From Harmothoe impar (lineage: Eukaryota; Annelida; Polychaeta; Phyllodocida; Polynoidae): a DNA stretch of 64,000 nucleotides. Numbering within the stretch: position 1 is the first letter of the stretch; every line of letters starts with the position of its first letter. Under the pieces are notes generated by a model. The model was not told the origin of the DNA, did not search any database, and worked only from the letters and a program-made list of their open reading frames with translations. The DNA is taken from the NCBI GenBank assembly GCA_947462335.1, contig OX381713.1, positions 20,018,381-20,082,380 of the forward strand, in the 5' to 3' direction. Positions 10,494 through 20,940 of this stretch are shown here, piece by piece. A program made the translations under genes and the position numbers.

Positions 10494-12816
10494 CAGAGAC
10501 TTCCTACCGGGGTATGCCAGAATAGCTCAGCCTATGCAGGCTCTAGCTCACTGGACTCCGGGTAGAAGGAAGGAGCCTTTTCCATGGGGTCCGGAACAAG
10601 ATCTAGCATTCGAAGCCGTGAAGAACCTATTTCGAACCACCCCAGTTTTGAAATATCCAACAGCTGATGGACATTTCATACTGGACACAGACGCCAGTAA
10701 TGACAGTATAGGTGCTGCTCTATCCCAGATGCAAGAGGGGATAGAAGTGCCACTGGCTTTCGCTAGTAATACCCTCAATAAGGCCCAGAGGAATTACTGT
10801 ACCACTAAGCGCGAATTGTTGGCGGTAGTGGTGTATACGAAGAAGTTTAAGCACTTCCTTTGGGGAGGTGACTTTACTTTACGGACAGATCACTCGTCCT
10901 TAAGGTGGCTGTTGAACTTTAAGGAAGCAGAAGGAATGATCGGTCGATGGCTGACCCACTTGTCCGAGTTCGGGTTGGAAAATAGCCAAATCCAACACAG
11001 AGCAGGGAGCAAGCATATCAATGCTGACGCCCTTTCGAGAAGACCCATACGGAAATGTTCTAGAATGGATTGCGATGATTGTGGAGCCCATAATGCTGTA
11101 ATAGCTGGAGTTCGAATGCCGTATGATGTAGGACATTCTAAAGCAATGGAATGGTCCACCGAAACCATCAGGCAATTCCAGAAGGGTGATGCTGTCATTT
11201 CGAGACTAATAGAACAGGTCTCCAGTGGTGCCCAACCACAAAGACCAACCATTTCGATTGAGAACCGGGAAATGAGACAGCTACTTGCTCAATGGTCTGA
11301 GCTAACTGTTGTTGACGGTATCTTATGTAGGTGGAAGATAACACCGTACAAGGCCAAAATTCGACAAATCGTGATACCCACAGCTATGCGAAGGGATATC
11401 ATGTATTTCGTACATGGACATCAGACCAGTGGACATTTTGGAAAGAAGCGCTCCCTTGCGCGACTCTCCAGAAGGTATTACTGGCCTGGCATGAGTAAAG
11501 ATCTGCTTAGGTGGATCTCTACTTGTCCAGATTGTTGTCTGAGCAAACCAGGTGAAGGCCTGGGGAAGTTGCCACTAACTCAAGAGCTCTGGGGAGTTAG
11601 ATTTGCACGCATAGCGGTTGATATCATTAGTGGCCTAAAAACCACTCCTGATGGAAACACGTGCATGATGGTGATCTCCGACTACTATTCAAAGTATACT
11701 AGAGTGTTTCCTCTGAAAGATCACAAGGCTCATACATGTGCTCGTGCATTTGTAAAGGGTTGGGTGCTTCATCTAGGCGTGCCCTTGATGTTGCATAGTG
11801 ATCAAGGCAGAGAATTCGAATCTGAGTTATGGGCAGCAATGTGCCATAGCCTTGCTATATGCAAAACAAGAACGAATCCGTACCGGCCTCAGTCTGATGG
11901 TCAAGTAGAAAGGTTCAACAGAACCTTGATACAAGTCCTGAAGCCTCTGGTCAACAGTCAGATGGATGATTGGGACGAGCAATGCGAGTTTGTGGTACAT
12001 GCTTATAATAGTACGGTGCATGCTTCCACCGGTTGTTCCCCCAATTTGTTGGTATTCGGAGAGGATTTGATTATGCCTGCTGACTTGGTGTTTGGCGTAG
12101 CTGGGATAAACGCTGAAACACCCTGTCAGGTGATGTTCGTGGAGGCATTGAGGGATCAATTCAAGTCCGCATACGAGATGGTTCGATGTGAACTAAGCAA
12201 ATCTGCTTCATGGCAAAAAGTGGGCTATGACGTAGGTTTGAAACTTAGGTCCTTTCGAGTGGGGGATGAAGTAGTTAGGCTACACGACCCCCTACAGCAG
12301 CTAAAGTTGTCACCCAACTGGGATGGTCCCTTTACTGTGGTTCGGATTGTTTCTGAATCCACGGTGGTGATCAAATCCTTGTTGGGACGCCTGTATAAAT
12401 CCAATGTAGCTCGCCTACGCCGGTGGCAGGGTGATGCTTCAGCGCATTCGAAGCCAGGGGAGCATTCGAAGTCAGATAACACTGAGTGGAGAGCGACCAC
12501 CCCGGAACGACGTGGTCCTGGTAGACCTAGGAAACTAGTGATACCCTCAGATGAGAAAAAACCTATGCCTCCTGGTATTGGTAAATTAAAGCGGGGCCGG
12601 GGTAGGCCTAAAAAAAATTTACCAATTCAAGCTTCTAGCAAGAAGGATAAAAAGTGCGGAAAAAAAGTCTCGGCAAATGAAGGTCTGAAGGGGAGGAGGG
12701 CTGTCCAATTGACTACTGGACATCCTGTCGAATCTTCCCGGACGACCAGGTCTAAAGAACCCAAGGTGGGGTTAAGACGCAGTCCACGGCATAATCCGGA
12801 GACTGCTGTGACCTAA
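10494..12816 (+). CDS. pol: pol, 3' part: RNase H, integrase, AT-hook tail
   Basis: Continues pol after the nested insertion. RNase H begins with LDTDASNDSIGAALSQ (Asp codons at 10684-10692). Integrase follows with an HHCC zinc domain (H-x3-H ... CPDCC, about 11410-11537). Its DDE core has Asp in VDIISGL, Asp in HSDQGREFE and Glu in DGQVERFN. A GPY/F-type module (NWDGPFTVV, about 12316-12342) comes next. The C-terminal tail is basic and carries two AT-hook-like cores, GPGRPRK (about 12513-12533) and GRGRPKK (about 12594-12614), in place of a chromodomain. These could bind the minor groove of AT-rich target DNA. That role is inferred. Confidence 0.94.
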
Positions 12817-13416
12817 TTTGTATACACAACAAGAAGTTTCGATGCCATGATGGTAGTGCAGACCTAATTGCTGTCGAGTGAGCAGAGCTAGGGTGAGAGT
12901 TGATCATGAACGTCCCCGAGGGTGGCAGACGGAACTATCCGGCGGGTATTCTTATGTTACCCGTAATGACATTTGCCTACACTCCTGAAGAATTCATGAT
13001 TAGCGGTATCCCTGGTACTGTGGAACTGACTCCATAAGGTTTACACTCCGGTGAGCTACCCGTTCGATTAGTGGCGGGAAACGCGAGCGTCTCCCGCCGG
13101 GTTATCCGTCGGAAAAGGGCTATCCGGTGAAGCGTGAACGCTGATTGGTTGACCTTCGCTCCCGCGGCGGGCGTGGCATCACGAGACAAGAAGGGCGGTC
13201 GCCATATTGGATCAGTGCCAAGAAGACGCACGGACGCTGCAGGGCAAAGGAGGAGGAAGAAGGGACTTGTAGTCGACCAAAAGTCTCCAAAACCACATCA
13301 TAAGACGCGCCAACCTGGTTAGTTCCCACTCCTAGTGTCATTAGGACACGCGGAGCTTCGTACTCCGCAAATCTTCGATCATTAAACTTCGTTTTCGCTG
13401 AAAACATTCGACTGCA
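12817..13416 (+). other. 600-bp gap between pol and ORF3
   Basis: No ORF of note. The stretch is CpG-rich for this window, especially 13060-13280. It could hold a splice acceptor or an internal promoter for ORF3. No TATA box is seen, and candidate acceptors cannot be ranked by eye. Confidence 0.5.
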
Positions 13417-16400
13417 ATGGAGGAGCAGTACACCCCCGGTGAGGGCCTCCAGTCCGACGAGATAGATCTGTTCGGGATGGACGATGGCCAATTCGACAAC
13501 GCTCGTGAGTCGGATTATGAATCCGCCTCTGAATCCACCGGGAGTGCGGTTACCGTTCGTGTAGCGGGGATCGGCTCCTATTTGACGGCTGATCGGGACA
13601 GCATGACCATGCCACCCCCGGCTACAGTCAACCTAGGGCCGTTGCCGTGGCGCAATGTCCCGAAACGTGTTGCTTCGAAAGACATAGACAATTCGACGTC
13701 AACCCGGCTGAACGCAGCAGGTGATGAGGAAGAGGACGAGATGCCAGAGTTGGAAGAGGTAAGCCAGAAATTGCCTATCCATGCAGTATCTGACGAAGAA
13801 ATGGAGGACTTCGTACGAATATCACTGGCCCAGCAACAACTCATGGAGGTGCTGGAGTGTGACCCGCCGTTCGACACCTCGCTGAAGCTCCATCCCACAC
13901 TCATGGCGATGGTGCTAGACAAGCTGGAGGAACATGGATTCGACCACCATGAGGGTACTTGGCTAGAGAGTTACGAAGGAGCCATCCGGGGAGCATATCA
14001 AAATGAGATCTTTGGAAAAATCCTACTGCGATGTGGTACGAACTTTCGGCATCTCCAACAAGCCAAAGCTAGGGAGGAAGCAGTGCCCTCAAGTGATGGG
14101 AGCACGACCAGTACGAAGGGGAAGAAAAAGAAATTCTCCAAGACCAAAGGTAGTCGTAAAACTTCTAATGGCAGTACTCCTCCCAATACTCCGCCTAAGT
14201 CCGAGGTGTCCGAACCTGCCCCAGTCCAGTCCGAATGCTCTTCAAGTACTTCCCAGTCGGCTTCAACGTCATTCGAAGAACCAACTACGACCACCGGGAC
14301 TACTGAGTCCCCATCCGAATCCCTTCCGAAAGCTCCGGGACCTTTACCAGTCCCATTCGAAGAAGATTCAGCTAGCGTGGAGTTGGCTCCGCGGGAGATC
14401 CATTCGGATACCTCAGGATCAGTTGAGCAAGAAGCCCGTTATGCTCAGGTGGTTAGAGAATCCGATGAACTCAGGGCAGCCAATGAACAGTTACGGCTAA
14501 CTCTGGAGGCTATGCAAACTGCCCCCAGAACGCCAATGACTCGAGCCCAGTCCCGTAAGAACCCCAATCCGCAACAAAAAGGACGGTCCGTATCCGACGC
14601 TTCGGATCTGGAGGAGGTCCCCTTCGAACTTCCAAAGAGCCAGAAACGGAAGGCAAAGAAGAATGAGGCACGACAGCCATGTGTACCCCATCCTTCGCCT
14701 CCCCAAACTACTGCGATTAATATGTCCCCAATCGTGAGGTTGGTGGACGTAGTATCCAGTACGGCCTCTACACCTTCGACGCCTCCTAGGGCACCCACCC
14801 GGACGCATTCGACCCCTCCAGCAACTCCGACTAAAACTCCAGTGCAGGTCAAGGTACCTGCATCTCCGTCTACGTCCTCCGAGTCAGGGCAATCGAACAC
14901 ACCACCAGTGGTTTCGTCGCCCCCTCCAGCTCCAGCTGCAGGGGCAGGTGCCTCGGCAGACGTCCCAAGTTCTCGGGTGGAGGACATGATTTGGCGCAAT
15001 GCCAGTGGGGGCTTCAAGAAATTTAGGCCCGAGTGCATGGAACACTGCAAACGATCGAGGGATATGTATTCGTGTCCCAAAGAACCGGACCATGAAGGAT
15101 TGTCTGATGACGAAGAATGGATGAGATCCAATATGGGCTCACCCAGTTCCTGGTCATGGACAGAAAACTGGTTCGGTCGGCTGCTGGATCGAAAACAGTT
15201 CCCTGAGACTTACTACAACCATGAGGGCCGTCCCAAAATACGTTGGGCGATGGCCCGGTACAAAGAAGGGGTAAGGGAGGACTGCCCATTCGATTCCTGC
15301 CGTGTCTACTTCGCACACGAGAACCGCCCCATGCCTACTCGTCTTCGATTCATGCGACATCTCGTGGAGAAGCACATGCACCACCATGCGATGTATGTCT
15401 GCGCTGATATCGGCAAATCCAACAAAAAGTGTTCGGGAATGTGGACCCCTAGAAGAGGCCGAATGATCGAGCACCTGATACAATGTCATGGCCAAGCCAT
15501 GATGTTGGCCAGAAAGAACGTTGGAGATCTCCATGCATCCCTGGTGGCAGGCCTGGACAAAGTCAAATTCGAAACCATTACGATTGAGACCTTCCAATTC
15601 GGAAAGGTCCAATTAACCCGGAATTCGAAACAGTCAGCTGTCTTCCAGCGTACTGATCGACGTGGTCGACTGGACCTGAACGACACCTTGTACCAGCAAT
15701 TGTACGACTGGAGAGCGGCCAACCCCCTTCCAGGGAAACGAAGTGAGAACAGGAGTCCAGCGACTTCCGAACCTGACTGCAAAAAGGTCAAGTCGGAGGT
15801 TCCAGCTCCAAGAGCTCCAACTGCAGCACGAGGGCGCGCGACAATGATCGAGCACCGGTCTCCACTGAAGGACTTGCGTCCTGACTATGGTCCGGACTTC
15901 TCAGCCCCCAAGGGTCGCTCCCAGCTGCAAACCCTTCGTCCTCTGACTCCTGGTAACTTGGCCAGTAAGGCCGAGTACCCTTCAATGGACTTCCCTGGTC
16001 CGGAGGTACAAACTGAGAAGGATCCGTACAAGAATCTCCCTACGGGCATCTCGGTGATGGATGCCATCCGCCAACCGGACTCACGGGACGTGGAGATGGC
16101 GGATTCGGATCACTTTGTGCTGCCTGGGAAAAAGGACTTGGTGGTGACGACCACCAACCTCACTCCTCGGGCAGAAGACAAGGTGAAACCAAGGGCTGAC
16201 AGTTCTACAAAGTCAGTGGGGCGTAAAACCCCTGCTACTAGTGCGGATTCGACATCCATAAAAGCTGAGCCTGTGGTGGACCCGGTTCCAGTGACCATTT
16301 CGAACCCAGTCACCACCACACCAACGACAACTGCTGGAGGAGGGAAGGCAGCAACTGTTGCAGCCACCCTACTCACCACCACTACTACTACTGCTACTGT

Positions 16401-16929
16401 GCCCTATAAGCCCAGAGTTCGTGAGGAACCAGCAGTGGATCCAAACCAGTGGTATGATCTGATGATCAGTGGTGAAAACATTCGGCCCCAGTTACAGATT
16501 CCGAAGGACTACTTCGAGCCTCCAAAGGCTCCGGATGCGGTGGTACATAAAGAACTATACGAACGATGGTTGCAGGAACACCTGGCTGGCATGCAACGAT
16601 ATGCAGCCGGTGTGGCGAGAGCATCAACCGACTATGCCATCACCATGCAGGGCAAGGAGGTCGAGAGGCTGAGGAAGATCTTCGAGCAGCAACGTATTGA
16701 CGAACAATCGGAGCCAGATAAGGTGATCGAACTCACCAAGCAGCTGGCACAATCGAAGAAAGAACTCTCAACAGCTCGTTGTCTGCAGAAAGCTGCAGAA
16801 GATACTCTTGACGATCAGGCCAAAACTCTGAAGGCCCTGAACGTTAAGTTCATTCGGGTATTCGGTATAGGACTCACCCAATGGAGTGGGTCACTCGAAG
16901 AACTCCAGAGCGTATTGAAGGACTTATAA
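13417..16929 (+). CDS. ORF3 of the gypsy element, zinc-finger-like protein of unknown function
   Basis: 1170 residues, uninterrupted, on the same strand between pol and the 3' LTR. The N-terminus is acidic (DEEEDEMPELEE). A folded-looking segment covers residues about 130-215. A long Ser/Thr/Pro-rich linker follows (about 220-540). The core (about 550-780) carries two C2H2-like motifs: C623-x4-C628-x19-H648-x4-H653 and C662-x9-C672-x13-H686-x4-H691. A second low-complexity stretch precedes a C-terminal helical region (about 1030-1150) that looks like a coiled coil. No signal peptide, transmembrane segment or furin-like site is seen, so it is not a standard Env. The start has a good context (gcaATGG). 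I do not recognise the family. A nucleic-acid-binding or structural role is possible but unproven. TTCGA words are as frequent here as in gag and pol, which argues for long residence in the element. Confidence 0.9.
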   Translation: MEEQYTPGEGLQSDEIDLFGMDDGQFDNARESDYESASESTGSAVTVRVAGIGSYLTADRDSMTMPPPATVNLGPLPWRNVPKRVASKDIDNSTSTRLNAAGDEEEDEMPELEEVSQKLPIHAVSDEEMEDFVRISLAQQQLMEVLECDPPFDTSLKLHPTLMAMVLDKLEEHGFDHHEGTWLESYEGAIRGAYQNEIFGKILLRCGTNFRHLQQAKAREEAVPSSDGSTTSTKGKKKKFSKTKGSRKTSNGSTPPNTPPKSEVSEPAPVQSECSSSTSQSASTSFEEPTTTTGTTESPSESLPKAPGPLPVPFEEDSASVELAPREIHSDTSGSVEQEARYAQVVRESDELRAANEQLRLTLEAMQTAPRTPMTRAQSRKNPNPQQKGRSVSDASDLEEVPFELPKSQKRKAKKNEARQPCVPHPSPPQTTAINMSPIVRLVDVVSSTASTPSTPPRAPTRTHSTPPATPTKTPVQVKVPASPSTSSESGQSNTPPVVSSPPPAPAAGAGASADVPSSRVEDMIWRNASGGFKKFRPECMEHCKRSRDMYSCPKEPDHEGLSDDEEWMRSNMGSPSSWSWTENWFGRLLDRKQFPETYYNHEGRPKIRWAMARYKEGVREDCPFDSCRVYFAHENRPMPTRLRFMRHLVEKHMHHHAMYVCADIGKSNKKCSGMWTPRRGRMIEHLIQCHGQAMMLARKNVGDLHASLVAGLDKVKFETITIETFQFGKVQLTRNSKQSAVFQRTDRRGRLDLNDTLYQQLYDWRAANPLPGKRSENRSPATSEPDCKKVKSEVPAPRAPTAARGRATMIEHRSPLKDLRPDYGPDFSAPKGRSQLQTLRPLTPGNLASKAEYPSMDFPGPEVQTEKDPYKNLPTGISVMDAIRQPDSRDVEMADSDHFVLPGKKDLVVTTTNLTPRAEDKVKPRADSSTKSVGRKTPATSADSTSIKAEPVVDPVPVTISNPVTTTPTTTAGGGKAATVAATLLTTTTTTATVPYKPRVREEPAVDPNQWYDLMISGENIRPQLQIPKDYFEPPKAPDAVVHKELYERWLQEHLAGMQRYAAGVARASTDYAITMQGKEVERLRKIFEQQRIDEQSEPDKVIELTKQLAQSKKELSTARCLQKAAEDTLDDQAKTLKALNVKFIRVFGIGLTQWSGSLEELQSVLKDL

Positions 16930-17881
16930 GCTAACTTGGGTGTTCGGCTGTTCGATTGTGTGATTGATGACTTGTGCATATGATGCTTCGATGATACTGT
17001 AATAATTGTGTTGTTATTATAAAACATCCATGATTAAGGTCATGATTCGAAGGTAAACATAAGCCGGGTGGAAAATGCATAATTGTCAAGAAATGTCTTC
17101 GTTGTCTAAAAAAAAAAAAAAAAAAGGGTGTTCATACTTTAAGTAGTATAACTGATACTACATAATATGATTCGAACCAAAACTGTACATAATGTTCGAT
17201 ACCTACCTTTATCTCCAAAAATTTTCTTTTTGGACATAACAACTGGTATTCGGATTTCGAAAGTATATCTATTGTTAAAGATATAAAGGTATATATCGGT
17301 TGCCTCACATGGAGGCTAATATTACTACATTCCTTGGTTATAAGAGTTAATGTCACAACTATGTTGGTTCCAAGTATTTTTACATAATTCCAATAGTTCA
17401 CGTAATTACCTCTCCTGGGACGGTTCGCCCACTTAAATATTTTCGAGCCATTACTTCTGTGTCATTCCGTCCTAAAAAGTCACATATTGTGCAATCTCAA
17501 CTTACCTTTAAATGATTAATGTAGTAACCATTATCATATCTCAACGAAAACCATACAAAACTGTGATCACTATAGTTAGAAGTAGTATAGAACATATATT
17601 CGTATATATTCATATCTTTATTAAAGATGGATACTCACATATCTATCCTGTCGTTATAGTGTTGGATCTATAAGATCCCTGTTTTGTACATAGAGATGTA
17701 AGTGTTGTTTGTGTAACAGGTAAAATCTAAAATCTATATTTGTACTTTCTACATGTAAGTGTAAAAACGTATATCGTACCTTCAAATGTACCCCGGTATT
17801 GTCATCATGTACACTGATATTATTCTCCCATATTCGAGTATATTATATTATATCAGATGTATTTCGACCCTAGTTATAATC
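16930..17881 (+). other. 3' noncoding region of the gypsy element
   Basis: AT-rich, without an ORF. An A run of about 18 lies at 17108-17125, and TTCGA words continue. The A run could be a trace of a template switch or simply slippage. Confidence 0.6.
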
Positions 17882-17893
17882 TGGTGGGGGTGA
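17882..17893 (+). other. polypurine tract
   Basis: TGGTGGGGGTGA lies immediately before the 3' LTR, the normal position of the plus-strand primer. Confidence 0.75.
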
Positions 17894-18414
17894 TGTAGGG
17901 GCACGAATAATACGTGTACATATAAGGTCCGTGGAGTCAGAGCGGTAAGTGCCTCCAACGGACACTAGGTGGCAACACCTGAGCCATGTCCTTTCGGTTA
18001 TCCGGTAGCGGAGCCAGGCAGGGCACTCCAGACGGCGCTACGGAGGAGTGCCACGTCGACACTGCTTGGTCCGCGCTCAGGGTATATAAGAGGCCGAGGT
18101 TGGCTACCTCACCAGTTAGTCCTAGGACGAGCTCTGACCCGCACCTTTCGTACCTTCGCTTTGACAGGGGCACCTACACCCCTCCCACGTTATGGACTCT
18201 GCACCAGCCATGCTGGCACAGAGCTTAACTGTCCGGTATCGCTAATGCTTCGAACTATCGATAGAATCCTGTGTGTCTTCGAATGGTTGAAAGACCAAGT
18301 GAACCGAGTGAGAAACCTTCGTGTACTTTTGAGGCTGTGATCGAATAAAGACCTGTTGCATTCAAACCGAATTTGGAACCTGTGTTCGTGTTGTACGCAT
18401 ATGAAACCCCTACA
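17894..18414 (+). repeat. 3' LTR (521 bp)
   Basis: Same length and, as far as I can read, the same sequence as 4701-5221, offset by 13,193 bp. TATA box at 18083-18090, AATAAA at 18344-18349. It is followed by the CCTG target duplication. Confidence 0.96.
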
Positions 18415-19975
18415 CCTGCATCATTTTGGTGAGACACAGTCCTGTACAAAATACCCTTTGTCGGTCACCCCTAACAACAATCTGCTCCATCATATACCAG
18501 TACTCCCCTCCTTGTTTGATGGTTTGTGCTCAATGCAATGTTCCATAACTAAATACCTCTCCAGTCTAGTATTGTGTCCTTTGATAAAGCCTGCTATTGT
18601 GATAGTCACCACCTCAAGTATAGCTATGTGGCTTGGTGAATGCTTTCCTACTGCTAATCCATGTGAAAGAGGTATGATTATGCTTAGCTCCAGAATGTAA
18701 CCATTAGGATTGAGACCAGTATTGCCATCATTACTGATGTGCATGTTCTGAATAAAACCTATTTCTGTTGGATAGAGTTAGTATGTATGCATGCACATGA
18801 CTTGTTTCAAAAAAATTGTAAGGGGGTCTAACATTTAGATTTACTACATTTCCCATTAAACTAATTCACAACAAATAAAAGCTAAAGGAGTTCTCATGAC
18901 TCTGATAGGGAAACTTTGGTGATTCTGATAGTCAGCATCCATTTCCGATCACCTGTAACAACTCTCTGATTAACCTCTCTTTAAATATTTTGTACAAAGG
19001 TTTATCAACATTAAAAAGTAAAAGGTATTGAAAGTTAAACACATTCATTTCAGCCTGGAGATGTTTGAAAGACGATATAGCTTTGATATAGCTATAAAAG
19101 ACTAGGTTCACCTATCCTTGTTCTGTGCTGAATTAGAGATGAAATTCCCTATTGCCCCCCAATTGAATACAGATTCAGGCCTCCTTAAAATATTAGGGCC
19201 TACAGATAGTTCTTTAAATACTAAAGAAATCGTTAGGCAAAAGAAATTGGGGTCTCAATGCTATCTTTTGTGCTAGGATGGCTAAATGCAAGGGGTTATA
19301 TATTTTCCTTTTTTTCATATTTCCTGAAGAAATCAGTTAAACCATATATTATCCACCAGACTGTTTTGTAAAAATCATGGATACCTGACGTATCTATAGT
19401 AAGGAACAAAAATAAAGATGTTAAAAAACCTTATTGAAAAGGTCTTTTTGGTTTTATTTTGGACTTCATGCTTGAAGTAACAGATGGCATTTTTGTCTTT
19501 GATAAACACTTATTGTATGTTATATCTAAGTTCGAAAAACAGATTCAGGCCTCTTGTGATTTTGATATGGTGAGGATTATGGCCATGGCTTGGTATTTAG
19601 CAAATACAATGGGGGTTACCCATATTTGTTTCTTCTGAAATTGTACATAAACATGACAGACAGCGGCCAGTCACAGCTCTGTATACACACCACCTGGTAG
19701 GAGCATAATGCAGAACTACAGCTGGTCTGGAGTGTAAAAGGTCCCTAGATCAAGTCTTGCCAGGGCATCATTTTGTGAGAAAACCATTTATCCCTTAGTC
19801 TAGCTTGCATCTTGTCCAAAAGCTTGCAGACAATTCTGCTTTACTCATGCCTTTATAATGTGTATTGTTAAGAGAATATGCTATAACTTCATTAGAAATT
19901 ATTACTTCCTTATGTACATTAGTGACAACATTGACACTGAGTTGTTCAGGAGGAAGCCACTAGATGGAAAATACG
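18415..19975. other. intergenic; one weak minus-strand ORF
   Basis: An 84-codon open frame on the minus strand (18744-18490) has balanced amino-acid composition (LELSIIIPLSHGLAVGKH) and might be a fragment of an old coding sequence cut by the gypsy insertion. I cannot name a family. The rest is AT-rich, with nothing recognised. Confidence 0.35.
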
Positions 19976-20815
19976 TGCTAGCTCTCCTAGGTGCGCGTAC
20001 AAACGTTAAGAGCGCAATCTTAATTAAGACATCTTAAAATGTCTTAATGTGTAGAGCACAGTATACACAAGTCTTACATCTTAAAATGTCTTAAAGATGG
20101 GTTGTCACCTAAAATTCGTCAATTTTCTATTGATGCCATAATACTATTGTATATTCCATGCTATAAATACCCCCTTACTTTTAAAAGGATGGGATATATC
20201 TAAATCCATCAAATAAGCATATTTAGTGCAATCATTTTTACTGTAGGTCGACACTAAAATTCCCTATGTTGTAGTACTGCATGGCTCAGTGCATTCTCTA
20301 CAAAGCTAGTTTACCCTGTACTCACCTGGGGGAGTGACTGAGTCAGTGAGGTGATATAAGCAACATTGTTTTCTATCTCAAATCATGCATTTATAGACAA
20401 ATATTTAACATTGAGTACTGCATATCAGCTAAAATAATAACAAAACCCTTGACATTAAAATTATATCCATTTTGAAGAAAAGGTTTGGGAAGTCGATTAG
20501 CTGATATACCATCTTTAATCTACCCAGAATGAAGAAAAAAGAAAACGGGGGTTGGGGGGCAGAGCCCCACTTTACATACTAGTCGACTAGCCTATCCTAC
20601 AATGGACTGTGTAGTTAGGGCATACCAGGAATGAAGAATTAAGATAGGTTAACATAAGGTTAACATAAGATTAAGACTAATTTTAAGATAATTGAGATGG
20701 GTGGCGCACTCTATTGAGGAGTGACAGTATTGATTTTAAGACAATTAAGAGCATCTTAATTCTTAGATTAAGATTGCGCTCTTAACGTTTGTACGCGCAC
20801 CTAGGAGAGCTAGCA
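19976..20815. mobile_element. 840-bp TIR element
   Basis: Inverted ends of about 49 bp starting TGCTAGCTCTCCTAGGTGCG are nearly perfect on both sides. Inside, words such as TCTTAAAATGTCTTAA repeat. No coding capacity. A 12-bp direct repeat GCCACTAGATGG sits just outside (19956-19967 and 20823-20834), 8 and 7 bp from the ends, so it may be part of an imperfect target duplication. Confidence 0.75.
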
Positions 20816-20940
20816 CTGGCATGCCACTAGATGGGGCTATGGTAAGCATTTGATTAGTTCTATAAACCCTTCTAGGGGCGAGTGCATGAATACCAGCTTT
20901 AATTCTTAACCAAAAGCTTTTTGAAATATCTTGGTATGAA

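Larger units (their letters stand above)
4701..18414 (+). mobile_element. giant Ty3/gypsy LTR retrotransposon with a third ORF
   Basis: A complete element of 13,714 bp (about 12.5 kb without the nested transposon). Order: 5' LTR, primer-binding site, gag, pol (protease, reverse transcriptase, RNase H, integrase), a 0.6-kb gap, a 1170-aa ORF3, a 0.95-kb noncoding stretch, a purine tract, 3' LTR. A 4-bp target duplication CCTG flanks it (4697-4700 and 18415-18418). The two LTRs appear identical by eye, and gag and ORF3 are intact, so insertion is recent. The RT-RNaseH-IN order and the YLDD active site place it in Ty3/gypsy. No chromodomain is seen. The only break in pol is the nested insertion. 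ORF3 sits where env would be but has no signal peptide or membrane anchor. Confidence 0.97.

Noticed and set aside
14445..15131. 228-codon minus-strand frame antisense to ORF3
   Set aside because: Shadow frame of a codon-biased ORF, of low-complexity Gly/Val/Ser composition.
13417..16929. ORF3 as an envelope gene
   Set aside because: No signal peptide, no transmembrane segment, no protease site, and zinc-finger-like motifs in a low-complexity frame instead.
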